64,000 nucleotides of DNA from Isoetes taiwanensis. Its lineage: Eukaryota > Streptophyta > Lycopodiopsida > Isoetales > Isoetaceae. The position numbers and the translations under genes were made by a program. The first letter of the stretch is position 1; each line of letters starts with the position of its first letter. The stretch spans positions 1 through 64,000 of the forward strand of contig JAJEKV010000559.1 of NCBI GenBank assembly GCA_021234155.1, written 5' to 3'. The notes below the pieces were generated by a model. The model had not been told where the DNA came from. It worked only from the letters and a program-made list of their open reading frames with translations, and ran no database searches. Of this stretch, positions 11,424 through 22,500 are shown one piece after another.

Positions 11424-12574
11424 GATGGATCATAGTGCTCCTCATAGTCATCCTGATCGTCGAGTGGAGTGTACCTTGAAGATTATAGAGGATGTTGTTC
11501 GCAGAAGAGAGCCGTAGAATGAGCATCCTCTTTTGGGGTAAGCTTCTTTTAAATATTCATTTAAGTCAAATGAGTAATGATTTTGCTCATGATATACTAA
11601 GATCATTTGTGATTGCATGTGTCAAAAAGAGGCATCAATCAATCGCTATCGATCATCTCATTAAATGGGGAAGATATGAAGCCCCAACAACATCAGATGC
11701 TCGTGTTGGATATGAGGTGCTTATCTAAACTCTAAATTTTACATATGATTTTAGTTACTTTTATTGTTATTAAATTAAGAGATAAACTTATAGGTAGATG
11801 ATGAGGTATCATCGAGAATAAGTGTGGATTTTGGCGTGATGTTATCTATAGAGGCAAATAACATTGGAGCAACCAATTCCTTCATCAATGGTGGTTGTCG
11901 CAATCATTCTGCTGCTAGAAGTCTTCCTCTACGTGATAAAACTAGAAGAGCCAAAGCAAATGATCTTCGTGTCATAGATTTATTATATGAAGATTTAGAA
12001 TCGTTAGAGGAGGAAGATATTCCAAAGGAGCATCATCGTTTAATTCATCCTTTCAATAAAGAGCGCAAGACCTTTGGATTGTGGCCTGTAGAGCATCCCA
12101 TTGTGTACGATAATAAGTTCAGTTATTGGGGAAGGAGATATATAATAATGCGCAGTCATAAGTGTCCAAAGCAGGATTGGGGCTTATCTCAGCCACACGA
12201 ATAGAGGTCCATCCAGGCACAATTGTTCCGCTAATGCCATATGTAGGCCATGAATATGATTGGGACACATGGCAAAAATTGTCACAACATGCTTGGCGCA
12301 TGAGGATTTACGGAATGAATTCCAATGCACAATCTGTTAGGGGAGATGCCAATTACACTCATTTGAGATTCTTGATGGTCGCCCATTGCACCATGGGAAT
12401 ATTGCAGGATTTATCAATAGTTCAATTTATAGAATGTCATGGAGGGAAGGAAGAATTTTTTACAAAAGACGTTAAGAAAGAGTTCATCATGGTGTATGCT
12501 ATTCGAACAATAGAAGTTGGAGATGAGTTGTTCATCAACTATGAGTATGATAGGCCTCTTCCACCAATCGGATG
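11424..12574 (+). CDS. SET-domain ORF inside the CACTA element
   Basis: Exons read MDHSAPHSHPDRRVECTLK from 11424, then SQMSNDFAHDILRSFVIAC near 11566-11725, then VDDEVSSRISVDFG from 11793 onward. The last part shows SET lysine-methyltransferase features: GLGLISATRIEVHPGTIV (near 12172-12227), a DANYTHLRF segment (12348-12374) at the N-H-S-C position but without that exact tetrad, and VYAIRTIEVGDELFINYEYD (12492-12551), matching the final GEEL..DY motif. The stop is at 12573. The first exon has an in-frame TAG near 11512, and there is a frame change near 12155-12180. The NHxC tetrad, which contacts the cofactor, is degenerate, so catalysis is doubtful. It sits directly upstream of TNP2 on the same strand. 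Exon ends are estimates. Confidence 0.6.
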
Positions 12575-14383
12575 AAGTGCATAAATACATCCTTATGGAC
12601 ATAAGAATTGACATTATATCCATCACATATTATTCCTTGTATGTATGTCACTAATATATATTGATGATACATTAATATACATTAAAAATCTCGTAATGCT
12701 CTTCTTTTTCTTCTAATTTTGATTCCAAAATGTATGATGTCATCTCTTGTAGGATATTCGACCTGACCCACGGGTTCTCAACCCCAAGCACAGGAAAGTT
12801 CTCGAGAGCGCAATGAGACAAGAACAAGAGTTACCTACAAATGCTCCCTCTCCTTTTGAGTTTTGTACTGAAGAGCTGATGGTTGACATGTTAGAGGCTC
12901 TTCATCCTCTTCCTGATATTCATTTCGATGATTTAGAATACGAGGAAGGTGTTGGTGATGAAGGGATTGCACGACACTCTTATGATAAGGAGCTCATTGT
13001 GGTGGAGGCGGAGACACATCTATTTCCAGGCTCTCGAACATCCAGGTTATCTGCTAGTTTATTAATTCTCAATCTATAAACGAAGTACAAATGGAGCAAC
13101 ACAAGTGTATCCAATCTACTAAGGTATGTAGCTTTATGTTTATGGGCTAGTATCAGCTTAGATTTATAATCTTACCAATGAAATTGTATAAAATATTAAT
13201 GTCTGTCATGTCTATTTTTCATTTTCTTGATAGGTTGTTGCACGAGAAAATCCTTCCAGGAGGGAATAGTTTACCCAGTCATCGAGATGATGTGAACAAA
13301 GTTTATTCAAGCAACTGCCTTTGGTTACAAGGGCATTCATGCATGTCCAAATGATTGCATGATCGCTTATCCTCATGAAGAACATCAAGAGGAAAAACCA
13401 CGCATTGCATGGTGTGCAATGCCTCTAGGTATAGAGATGATATGCAAGGTAAGAAAGTGCCAGAGAAAATGGTGCCCATTTCATTGCTCCCTAAGGTTAT
13501 AAGGTGAATGCATTTTATATCACTATATTGATGCTATAATTATAAGAATAGTTCTAAAATTAGCCTTTTCTTACAAAAACAAATCCCCAAAGCATGAAAT
13601 AGAAGAGATGAAGATGAAGATGGTTAGAAGAGATGTTGCTTGTTGGAAAAGAATTTCCAACAAGTTTTCTAGATATCCAAATTTATCATCTTTTAGTGCA
13701 TAAGAATAGTGGAAGAGATTGAACTTAGAAGAGATGACCGTGAAGATGGTTGGATGTTGCTTGTTGGAAAAGAATTTCCAACAAGTGGATGTTCTTTTGG
13801 AAAGGTTTCATGAAAGTTTTGAAAGATATGGTGCATCAAATGGCACGTCCTGAGGGCTGCATGGCTGAAGGGTAGTTAGCACGGGAGTCTCTATTTTATT
13901 GCTGATTTGCATCCAGGAGCTCCTCGACTATGGACAGATGAAGAAGAGGAGAAGAATGTGGGTAAATTGACTGAGGGTGTAAAGGCATCCAAAAGGTATT
14001 TACCCTAGAAGCTCGAGCTAAAGTTAATAATTTCTTACTTCACAATGCCAAGGAGATGGAGAAATGGATTGCTCAATATGAGGATGCAAAAAAAGAAAGA
14101 GAGCAAAAGAGGAAATCATGGAGACAATTAAATCGACGAGCTCCATTCCCAAATGAATATGAAAGCTTACCAGAAAAGATGACACAAGATTGGATACGCA
14201 GTGCATTGCATGATGCAACCAATAGGGGTGAGCCGGTCACTCCAATAGAATGGTCCTATGCACAAGGTGTTGTAAAGAAGGTATGCATAGAATTAGTTAT
14301 CTCTAAATATCTATTTTCAATAAGAAGTTGATTTTTAGCTACTTATTTTTTCTTCCTTACATGCATTGTAGTTCCATTCCTAC

Positions 14384-14666
14384 TCCTAGGCATTTGTTCT
14401 AGTGGTAACACACTAGTTCCTTAGCAATGTGGTCCCGAGTTCGAGACTGCCCAGAATCGCACTCGGTACTGTTGGGGGTCAAATCCCAACAGACGCAATG
14501 TAAGGTGGTTGGGGGCAGGGCCCAACCAAGCAACGTAGTGTGGTGTGTGGTCACATGTCCAGTTGGATGCAACCAAGCAACGTAGTGTGGTGTGTGGTCA
14601 CATGTCCAGTTGGATGCTGCCTAGTGGCGTGACGTTAAAACTACTATCTATCTATCTATCTATCTA
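14384..14666 (+). mobile_element. SINE-like insertion with tetranucleotide tail
   Basis: A box-A-like TTCTAGTGGTAAC and a box-B-like GAGTTCGAGACT lie about 40 bases apart, the layout of a tRNA-derived internal RNA polymerase III promoter. A GC-richer body follows, then a tail of six TATC/CTAT units (14644-14666). The body holds a perfect 47-base tandem duplication. The insertion falls between TNP2 pieces. I could not define flanking target duplications, so the family call rests on promoter-like words and tail. Confidence 0.55.
14523..14616 (+). repeat. Perfect 47-base tandem duplication
   Basis: The unit begins AACCAAGCAACGTAGTGTGG and ends CAGTTGGATGC; two head-to-tail copies are identical. 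It lies inside the SINE-like insertion. Perfect identity suggests a recent duplication. Confidence 0.85.
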
Positions 14667-15268
14667 TGTGGTGGAATGGTATCCACTATCGAGTACACAA
14701 TGTTGATAAAAATAGGAAGACTTCCGATTGTGGAGTCATGATATCATTTGAGATGGAATTTCAATCAAGTGTAGCTGACCGTAATCGAGTTCAAGCACAA
14801 GTGGATTGGATTGGCACACTAAAAGCCATCATGGAAGTTGATGTTGGTGGTGACTTCAAGACCATTGTATTTGATGTCAATTGGTTTGATCTCCAACTTA
14901 GAGGTCCAAGGCCAACTGTGAGAAATGATATGAGTGGCTTCTTTGCAATTAACTCCACCAAATTATATCGCGGGCCCCGAGACCACTTGCTTTTCCAGAG
15001 AATTGTGAACATGTTAGTTAATCAATTGCAATGAATTTGCTTTTAAATAGCCATGTAAATAACAATGCTTTTGTAGGTTTTCTTCTTTCCTGATCGAAAC
15101 GATACGGAATGGTGGTTCATCATACAAACCTTACCAAGAGCTCGTCAAATTTTCCAAGGAGCCATAGTGGAAGAAAGCATGAATGTGAATGAGGAACCCT
15201 CTGATTCTTTTGAGTTTGCAACTTTGCCTGAGGATGAGTCAGGGGAAGACTCTGATGAGTCAACATAA

Positions 15269-18112
15269 AGGAATTTAAAACCCCATTATGACAAATGGAG
15301 AAGATGGTTAAATAAGACATAAATATAATATTGTGCTAGGCCCTTGGCATTAAAGTGCGATGACCATAATGTAAGGTATTATGTATTAGCATGTTTTAAG
15401 GTTGTCTAAAGAAACTGGGCAACAATTTTGTCTAAAAACATCTTTAACTTTAATGAAAATGATTATCTTAACTATAAGGACTTCTAATCATCTTTAGTTG
15501 ATGTCAAAATTTTAAGCTATGTTATTGTTGTATAGCCCTCAAATGATGCACACATTTTGCCAAAGTGGATGTTTAGAATTGAAGGGACTCTATCCGTGCC
15601 TTACATGACATAGAAATAATACTTTGCTTTTGCATATGAATGTTATACAGAAATAGAAAATTTCATACCTTGTAAACACAGGTAGAAACAGAATCTCTAA
15701 ATTTGATGCCACAAAGAATGGAGTCTGTATGCAGCTAGGGACCTAGGAAGAAACTGGAGCCTGAGCCACCGTCGCAAAGCAGAAGGAGTTCCGACGGACC
15801 TATAGATACCACAACGCCTTTGTTTTTTTTTTTTTTTGCTTTTGCCCCTTTTTTGCCTTTTTCTTAACTGATCATGGTCGTTAGATCAAATAGCAAATGT
15901 TGGCCGCCCGATTTAGGGTGTGATGCACGATAGACATGCACAATAATTTTATTATAATTTTATTATATAGGATGTATTCATTGCAGTCCCATTTCTATAG
16001 TAGTATACTTGTAAATGTTTGTAGTAATGCCATAGCGTGGTTCTCCGCACCTCCCCGAGGCAGATCTAGGACAAGGTTAAATCATAAGATATGGGGCCAA
16101 AGAGGATTTGGGCATCCGAGAAAGAAATGCCACAATGTACCATTTGCCAATGCATCACCCCTTTGAGTTGTACATCATAACCATTTGAGTTGTACAATTA
16201 TATGGTTAATCCCAAAACTTAAGTGTGGTGATAAATTCATATTGTTGGAACTAATTATATTAGCCAAGTTGCTTTGTGCGAGAATGTTGTAAATTTTAAG
16301 GTTTGCTAGTTTATTGAAGCTTATTGCTCAACCATTCCTATGGAAGCCTCCTTACCTAAGACTAGAAAGTGGCCCACTACTTCTCCAAGGCACATATACA
16401 ACGCACATTACAACTTTGAAATTAGCATAGCTCTAATATTTGAAAATTTTTTGCTAGTTGGTAATTCTAAATCTCTAATCTCTAAATAATCATTTTGTAT
16501 TTAATTGTTTATAACAAAAAAAAAAAAAATACCACACATCGCAACGAATTTTGGCATCGTGGATACGTCTAGTATGTCGATACGAAATTGTAATGGTCAA
16601 AATTTGGTTGGTAGTGGTCGGTGCCAAATTTTCAAATGTCGGTCGAAATAGGAATCACAAAATTGTTGGCCAGTTTCTTCTACATTCTGAAAAAAGCGGG
16701 AAGATCATTGCCGACCTACTTGCTGCTACTCCAACGACAAATGGCGATGCAGGTGCGTTCTTGCGCTTATCCCATCACCACATTGCAGTTTTTACAGTGG
16801 TTTTACGGGTTTGTATTGTTTTCTGGAAGAACAATTAGGTCGATTAGATCTAATCACAAAATACTAGAGTCTGTTCTGTTCTACCATTTTTTTTTGCTCC
16901 GTTTATGTGTCTGTTCTACCATTTCTTTTTGCTATATGCCTTGTTTGTTGCTGGTAACGAAATATAGAGCTTCCTTACAGGGCCGGAAGAGATTCGAGAT
17001 TTGTGATTTTGGACCGACCTGACAAACTTATACTGCACCACAAAAGGTATTTGTTAAGGTTTAAGATTTAAAATACTAGCTTAATCCGGCATGAATGACC
17101 TGGTCGATTACCTTGCCCGGATGATCTCTTCTGATTATCGTGCTTTGATGACCTCTTTTGGTGTTATCTGCCTCTTCAATTACCCTCTTGAGTGCACAAT
17201 CGGCATGAAAACGGCCACCTTATTAGGACTGATCACCCATTCAAATTTCTTAGTTGGAGCATACGATTCTGTAAAGCTTCCATTGGAAGTAACAAAAACA
17301 AGCAGGCATATTACAAGGCATACCGAGCTGCAACATGCAATCACAATGATGAAAAGATCCAGTTCGTCCTTCTGACCTCTTGCACAACCTCTCTGCAATG
17401 CAGTAAATCCAACGGATTTCTCTATTGGCCCCTTCTCTCCCATTCACCATACAGGCAAGAGATCAAACACAAAGGTAATAGCCTGATGTGTCGTTGATGT
17501 GCTTATTGCCTTTCTATTCATGCATTTTTTAATTTTGCTGACTTTAGAGGAGAGGATCAAGCTGTGTTTTTTGTGTCCAAAGTCTGGTCTGTTTCTTAAC
17601 ATGGCCTGCTTTTTAAATATAATTACAAAGCTTTTTTACTGTTCACACTTGGCTGCATGCAAATCATAGGCTGTGTTTTTCCAAAGTCTGGTCTGTTTCT
17701 TAACATATCTTGCTTTTTAAATATAATTATACAGCTTTTACTGTTCACACTTGGCTGCATGCAAATCATAGGTTGGCCATCTCAGCCTTTCAAGCATTTA
17801 CTTAGTCCAATCCTGTAGCTCAAGTAACTGCACGGTGGCTAAATTTTGTTAGTATTTACATGCTATATTGGAACTAGCATTCTTATTCATGATCCCGAGC
17901 ATATAGCAAAAATCGTGGGCCTTATTGCTTGTGCTCACAGACTAGAGAATCTAATGAATTACAAACTAGTGGTTTGTGGGCTTTTGCTTAAAGCAGGTAC
18001 ATGTATCAGAATGCTAGGATTGCATATGTTTTCCACATATAGGCTTATTTCTGATATAACTAATTCTCTGCTTAGGTATGCGGGATAATTTCTTGGCTGA
18101 ATAGATATATAA
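15269..18112. other. CACTA internal spacer between TNP2 relic and accessory gene
   Basis: This 2.8 kb is AT-rich with poly(T) runs (near 15821 and 16890), a poly(A) run (16514) and weak ORFs (16551-16838, 17091-17375, 17846-18088) that show no motif I recognise. The ORF at 17091-17375 (94 residues) is the least noise-like but has no support beyond being open. The only clear structure is a tandem duplication at 17561-17771. Confidence 0.5.
17561..17771 (+). repeat. Tandem duplication of about 105 bases
   Basis: Copy one is 17561-17669 and copy two 17670-17771. Both run from CTGTGTTTTT through CCAAAGTCTGGTCTGTTTCT and TTTAAATATAATTA to GGCTGCATGCAAATCATAG. They differ by a few substitutions and small indels, so this is older than the perfect 47-base duplication at 14523. 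Confidence 0.85.
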
Positions 18113-20825
18113 GATGGGTGGACTTGTTACGTTGCTTGTGGTGGTTGCGTTAATCTTCGGATTCAATCTTTGTTCAACACGGACTACTATTATGTCGTTC
18201 CTTCTACTTGGTATGATCTTTACTTTTTAGTCCCTCTCTTGTGTACTTATATTTAATCTGATGCTTCCCATGCTTTGTGTAGCTTTATGTACATTTGTAT
18301 GGTCCCTTCTCTTTCCTCCCGAAGCGCAAGCGGCAGGCGCACCTCATCAGCGTGGTAATAATGTGCTTTTTCTATGTTATTTATAATCCATGCCATTGTT
18401 AAAATATTTTTTTGGCTTCCAGAGCATAGAAAGACCAGGAGTAGGCAGCTATCACAAAACAATGATCGGTCGGGTGACCACACTCCAGGTGTATTCAATA
18501 AATTCCTCTCCAGTCACTTTTTTATTTCTCATCATTGCTCAAAGTCTTCCAGCATTCATCTCAGGGCAACCACATTTGAACGGCACCCAACCCTGGTAGT
18601 GGTAGTGGGGGAAGACTGCCTCCACATACTAATGACCGAGTCGATGACCATATCTCAGGTTTATTTTTTAATGTCACTTGTTTATTTCTCGTTATTGCTT
18701 ATAACATACATTTCATGGCAATAATTTTCTCAAGGCTATCAACCAGATAGTGGGGGAAGACCACCCTCGCATAACAATGACCGCTTGGATGACCGTAGTT
18801 CAGGTTTATTCTTTAAATTTCACTTGTTTATTTCTCCTTATTGCTTATAATATTTATCATACATTGCAGGGCAACAATTTTCTCAAGGCAATCAATCGGG
18901 TAGTGGTAGGAGACCACCTTCACATAACAATGAGCGATCAGGTGCCTATCTTTCAAATTTATTCAATGAATTTCTCACTATTTGCATGTAGTGATTTTTT
19001 AAATTCTGGATTACTATACATTTTCAGGGCCACCTCCAAGCAATAATCTAGTACCTCCCACCAATCAACCACCTCCTTGTATTGCCGGTTTGAGTGCCGA
19101 GATGCTTAGCCAAGTAGTGGAATATGTTATGGCTAGTATGTCACAACATCAATTTGATGCTTCAAGACGTAGCAGTGATAATAGTGTGCACGAAAGTAGT
19201 AGGCGCAAGAGGAAAAGCACGAACTTGCATATAACAAGGAACCTTGAAAAAGACTTTCGAAAGTATGTTTATGTCCCTTTATTTTTATCTAAAAGCTTTA
19301 AGATTTTCTTCAGTAAGGCTATTATGCATGCATGTTTATAAGTCTTGTTTGACAACTAGATGCATTTGATGCGCTTAATTTGATTTTCTTGGTTTCGAAC
19401 TTTTGTGGTTATCAACAAACTTTTGTGGTTGTTCTTTTTAAGTTTGGATCACACTATTTTAGATCTTTGGAAGCCATTATTTCATTTCTTAAGAATGTTC
19501 TTAATCATACCTTACTTTGCAGGACTAAATCAAGTGGAGCACGACCTCAAGATGTTGGATTGGGTGGTGACAACATGCATAGTCATCATAAGAAACGAAA
19601 GGATCGAGATGAACCAGAGGTTGTGGTTCAAGATGCACAAAAAAAACCGGATGAAGGCCCTAGGTTTACTATGTAAGCATAAAAGTTTAGCTAAGTTTAG
19701 ATGATGAAGATCTCCATTTTCATATGTTTTTTTTGTATTGTAGTGAACATATTCCAGAAAGGAACTCGTGGGGCGATCTCTTTTACAACAGATTATACAA
19801 TTTGGTGGACGTAAAAATTTCTCATATATTTAGTCTAGATGGGGAGTGGCCTGGAGGTTACAACCAGCGGGAAATAGAAGACATGCGAGAAGCATTACTT
19901 CGGGAATTTCCTGCTATAAAGAAGTACAAACACTTCAATTGGAAAATCATAACTCGCATGATGGGTAGTTACCTCAGAAGGAAAAGGTAAGCAAAAATAA
20001 TTGATGAGTTTGATACTTGTTTATTTTAGATTGCTTATTCCAATTGTTACTTCTTATTTATGAAGGGAACATGTTATTAAGAAACTAGATAGGGATAAAA
20101 AAAACTTCCTTGATTGGTCAAAAGTGCCTATACCTGAGAATATAAGTGCGAACGACTTCAAGGTATATTAAATGTTTTAGTATGCTTGTTTGTTATAAGG
20201 CTCAATCACCAACTAACCTTCTTATACTTTTTATAGATTGCATTGCAGAGAGCGAAGGATCCAGAGCAAAAGCATTCACAACGAACGGCGGAAGCAACGA
20301 AAAGCGTGCGTAAACCCTCGCACTTGGGCTCTGGTGGGAGACCTTCTTTTATATATACATTCGTAAGTTTTTTTTATTTTATTTCATTGTCATTAAAGTG
20401 GTTAACTACTACCTTTCAACTTACGTGTTGTATTCCTATAGGAGAGAATATATGGTTTTCGACCAACCAATGAATATATTAAAGTGGCAAGTGAATTTGG
20501 AGCTACTGAGCTCTTTCGAGGGCTAACTGATAATGGTACTTTGCCAAGAGCATTGAATAGTAACGTGAGTAGTTCTTTTTACTTGTCTTGTATTATTATA
20601 GTTTAATTTAACTTTGTGTAGTTTGTTTTTCCATTTGTAATTAGATGCTTGTTATTATATTTTTCAGGATGCTGTTGGAGAACTCGATAGGGCCCTTGCA
20701 AATGATGCACTGCATCATCAAGGTGAATGCTCTATTGCTGTCCGTAATCGATGATGACGGCGATGGGTGATGATGATATTGAGGATGATGATGATGATGA
20801 GGACGACAATGACGATGCGACATAG
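18113..20825 (+). CDS. CACTA accessory gene, Transposase_24 (Ptta/En-Spm)-like
   Basis: At least ten exons with GT-AG borders can be chained. Exon one (18113-18211) encodes a very hydrophobic start, MGGLVTLLVVVALIFGFNLC. Then come repeated glycine/proline-rich exons (18420-18940) and a larger exon (19028-19262) with AEMLSQVVEYVMASM and a basic SSRRKRKS stretch. Further exons lie at 19523-19672, 19742-19987, 20066-20162, 20237-20362, 20442-20564 and from 20667. The core reads EHIPERNSWGDLFYNRLYN, then GYNQREIEDMREALLREFP, and later the KSVRKPSHLGSGGR block near the Transposase_24 signature. All junctions from 19028 on keep frame, so this part looks intact. The protein probably binds element ends. 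An acidic D/E-rich tail (20770-20825) is open only in a shifted frame. Confidence 0.7.
18420..18950 (+). repeat. Tandemly multiplied symmetric exons
   Basis: Four successive exon-plus-intron units carry the same peptide theme, (S/T)(H/Q)NNDR-like, encoded near 18458, 18629, 18769 and 18924, so the period is 140-171 bases. The fourth exon is exactly 72 bases and the junctions are phase 1, so units can be added without changing frame. Unit two has an extra base and unit three has lost the AG of its acceptor (CATGG instead of CAGGG), so the array is decaying although the rest of the gene is not. Confidence 0.75.
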
Positions 20826-21180
20826 GAGAATGACCATTCTGAAAATTCTAATGATGAGCATACATACGACGTTTTATAAACGTGGTGACTTCTTTTGACA
20901 TTTAGTTTTGTTATTTTGCATATTTCTTTCTCCTTTTGTGATCCTCTTCATGACATATATTTCTATTGTACATGACATATTATTAATATATCAATTTTAT
21001 GTTTTTATGTATGAATATTCTTTATGATTGTGATTTTGTTACTAATATCCTTTTTTTTTAATAAAATTAATGCACATCGCAACAAAAATATGTCACATAT
21101 GCCATAAGTTGCAAGAAAACGTAATATGGAAATTAAAAAATAAAAAATAAAAATAAAAATAAAAAATAGGAATAAGACAA
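20826..21180. other. AT-rich spacer after the accessory gene
   Basis: I see only AT-rich DNA with A-runs and T-runs, likely 3' untranslated and flanking sequence of the accessory gene. No motif was recognised. Confidence 0.5.
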
Positions 21181-21199
21181 AAATGGAACATATTTGCAA

Positions 21200-21617
21200 C
21201 ATATTTGGGACGTAACAACGTCGTGTGTGGGACATATAAGGAACATATTTTCAACTTATCAGCAACATTTTGGCGACAAATATGCCACGTGTTTGTGACT
21301 TATATGCCACGCCTCTTGAACGTCATAGAGACGTGTGTGGCGTCGAAAAATACGTCGCTGATATGACAAGTTTTGAAAGTGTTATGCGACGTAATAGACA
21401 CGTTAAAGCAATGTATAATCGGCGTCTGGCTATCGTCAAAGGGACATATTATTTACGTGTGGGACGTCGTTGACGTCACCGATATGTCGCACATGCGACG
21501 TGACATCGCGTTGCGATGAATCCACCAGCGACGCCATTTGCGGCAAGGCGGGAAACGTTAGTAAAACATGTGCATGCGACGTTTGACGCCCTTATTACGT
21601 CGCTATGACGTTGTAAA
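21200..21617. repeat. Right subterminal repeat array (GACG/CGTC words)
   Basis: More than a dozen GACG or CGTC words, with forms such as GGGACGTCGTTGACGTCACC and TGCGACGT, fill the last 400 bases. They mirror the left array in content. The ORF at 21270-21473 runs through this array and is best ignored. Confidence 0.7.
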
Positions 21618-21647
21618 CGACGTTACAAACTACCTCTTTTGTAGTAG
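21618..21647 (-). repeat. CACTA right terminal inverted repeat
   Basis: Reverse complement begins CTACTACAAAAGAGGTAGTT, then TGTAACGTCG. It matches the left terminus in its first seven bases and more loosely beyond. Outside it the LINE RT reading resumes at once (ERQLTGWA on the minus strand). Confidence 0.75.
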
Positions 21648-22500
21648 CTGCCCATCCTGTCAACTGCCGCTCGAGGATCCCGGCGAGAAGCCTTGCAAAC
21701 ACTGAGCTGATCATGATGGTTCAGTAATTGGCCGGGCAATGCGAGTCTCCTACCTTATAGATTGGGACAACCCTGCTAGTGGTCCATTGCGGGGGAAAAC
21801 CTTCCCGCAATGCCTTGTTGAACATGTCGGTCAGTACCGGTGCCATGGATGGTCCTGCCCACTTGAGTAACTCTGCCTGCATGCCATTAAGGTCTGGTGC
21901 TTTTTCATTGGCTAGATGTTGCGGCCCCTATGCTACCTCTGCCTTCGTGATTTCCAATACGGGGCCCTGCTGGGAGGGTAATGCCGGTCCGTACACCCTC
22001 AGGGTTGTAGAGTTGCTGCAGGTATTGGCCCCACTGGTCTGGAATGATGTTTCCTGTGGGCGACATTGGCCTCCTGAGTACTCTCCGCCAGAATGTCCTG
22101 GGATGACATTCCAGGAAATAACATTTCCTGTTGACGGGCCGCAATGTACCTGGCCTTTCTAGCCTTAAGAAAAGTGCGATATTGCTTCACTGCATCCGAG
22201 CGTAGAGCAGGGTCTGTGACTTTGCGGAGCCAGTGTTTGCGTTCTTTGCACTCGGCATGGTTACGCGGAAAGACCGTAGCTCTCGAGGTTTGCCTGGGGT
22301 CACTTCTCCCAAAACACCTCTCTGCCGCAGACCCGGGGGGCGCCAATGAGCCCGCCCCGGCTTTGCTCGGGCCGTTGAGCATTGTGAGATGCTTGCGGAT
22401 CCTCCGTAAGCATTTCGGGAGTAAGTAGGAGCGGCTCATAGTCCGATCTGGCCCCGGGGCATACGAGGAGGTGTTGGACGAGCGTCACGGAGCAACTTGC
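21648..22500 (-). pseudogene. LINE RT N-terminal half and linker
   Basis: Minus-strand frames give the linker text RTFWRRVLRRPMSPTGNIIP (around 22060-22120), typical between LINE endonuclease and RT. The RT finger pieces follow: APDLNGMQAELLKWAGPSM, then PPQWTTSRVVPIYKVGD, ending with LLAGILERQLTGWA right at the CACTA end. Frames shift near 22140 and elsewhere. The other half of this RT is at 10060-11026. Confidence 0.8.

Larger units (their letters stand above)
12753..15268 (+). pseudogene. TNP2-like transposase relic lacking its core
   Basis: Exon-like pieces appear in family order. DIRPDPRVLNPKHRKVLESA starts at about 12753. KILPGGNSLPSHRDDVNKV follows at 13247-13304, then GYKGIHACPNDCMIAYPHEE (about 13320-13380). 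VCNASRYRDDMQGKKVPEKM then leads to LLPKVIR (13408-13503). These match the N-terminal part of TNP2 (HACPNDC, SRY, FPL.PRL.R). After 14000 come pieces of the C-terminal part, and at 14666-15245 a DUF4216-like region (TIVFDVNWFDL, SGFFAINSTKLY, then FFPDRNDTEWWFI) before a stop at 15268. The central DDE catalytic region expected between them should need over 1 kb, but only about 500 bases lie between 13503 and 14000. The relic therefore cannot encode a working transposase. Confidence 0.7.
11027..21647 (+). mobile_element. CACTA (En/Spm)-type DNA transposon
   Basis: The left end starts CTACTACTAGGAATGGG and the right end, reverse-complemented, starts CTACTACAAAAGAGG; both continue to G(T)A(A)CGACG-like text. 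Both ends carry subterminal arrays rich in GACG/CGTC words, as expected for CACTA elements, where an accessory protein binds such repeats. Inside are TNP2-family pieces and a Transposase_24-like accessory gene, all on the plus strand. The flanks are the two halves of one LINE RT, which proves an insertion. A target duplication is not clean: CT is on both sides, but a matching 3-base copy is not seen. Confidence 0.85.

Noticed and set aside
20755-20825. Asp-rich microsatellite as an independent gene
   Set aside because: It is best read as a shifted acidic tail of the accessory gene or a GAT repeat.
21270-21473. 67-residue ORF near the CACTA right end
   Set aside because: It runs through the subterminal repeat array and reflects the repeat words.
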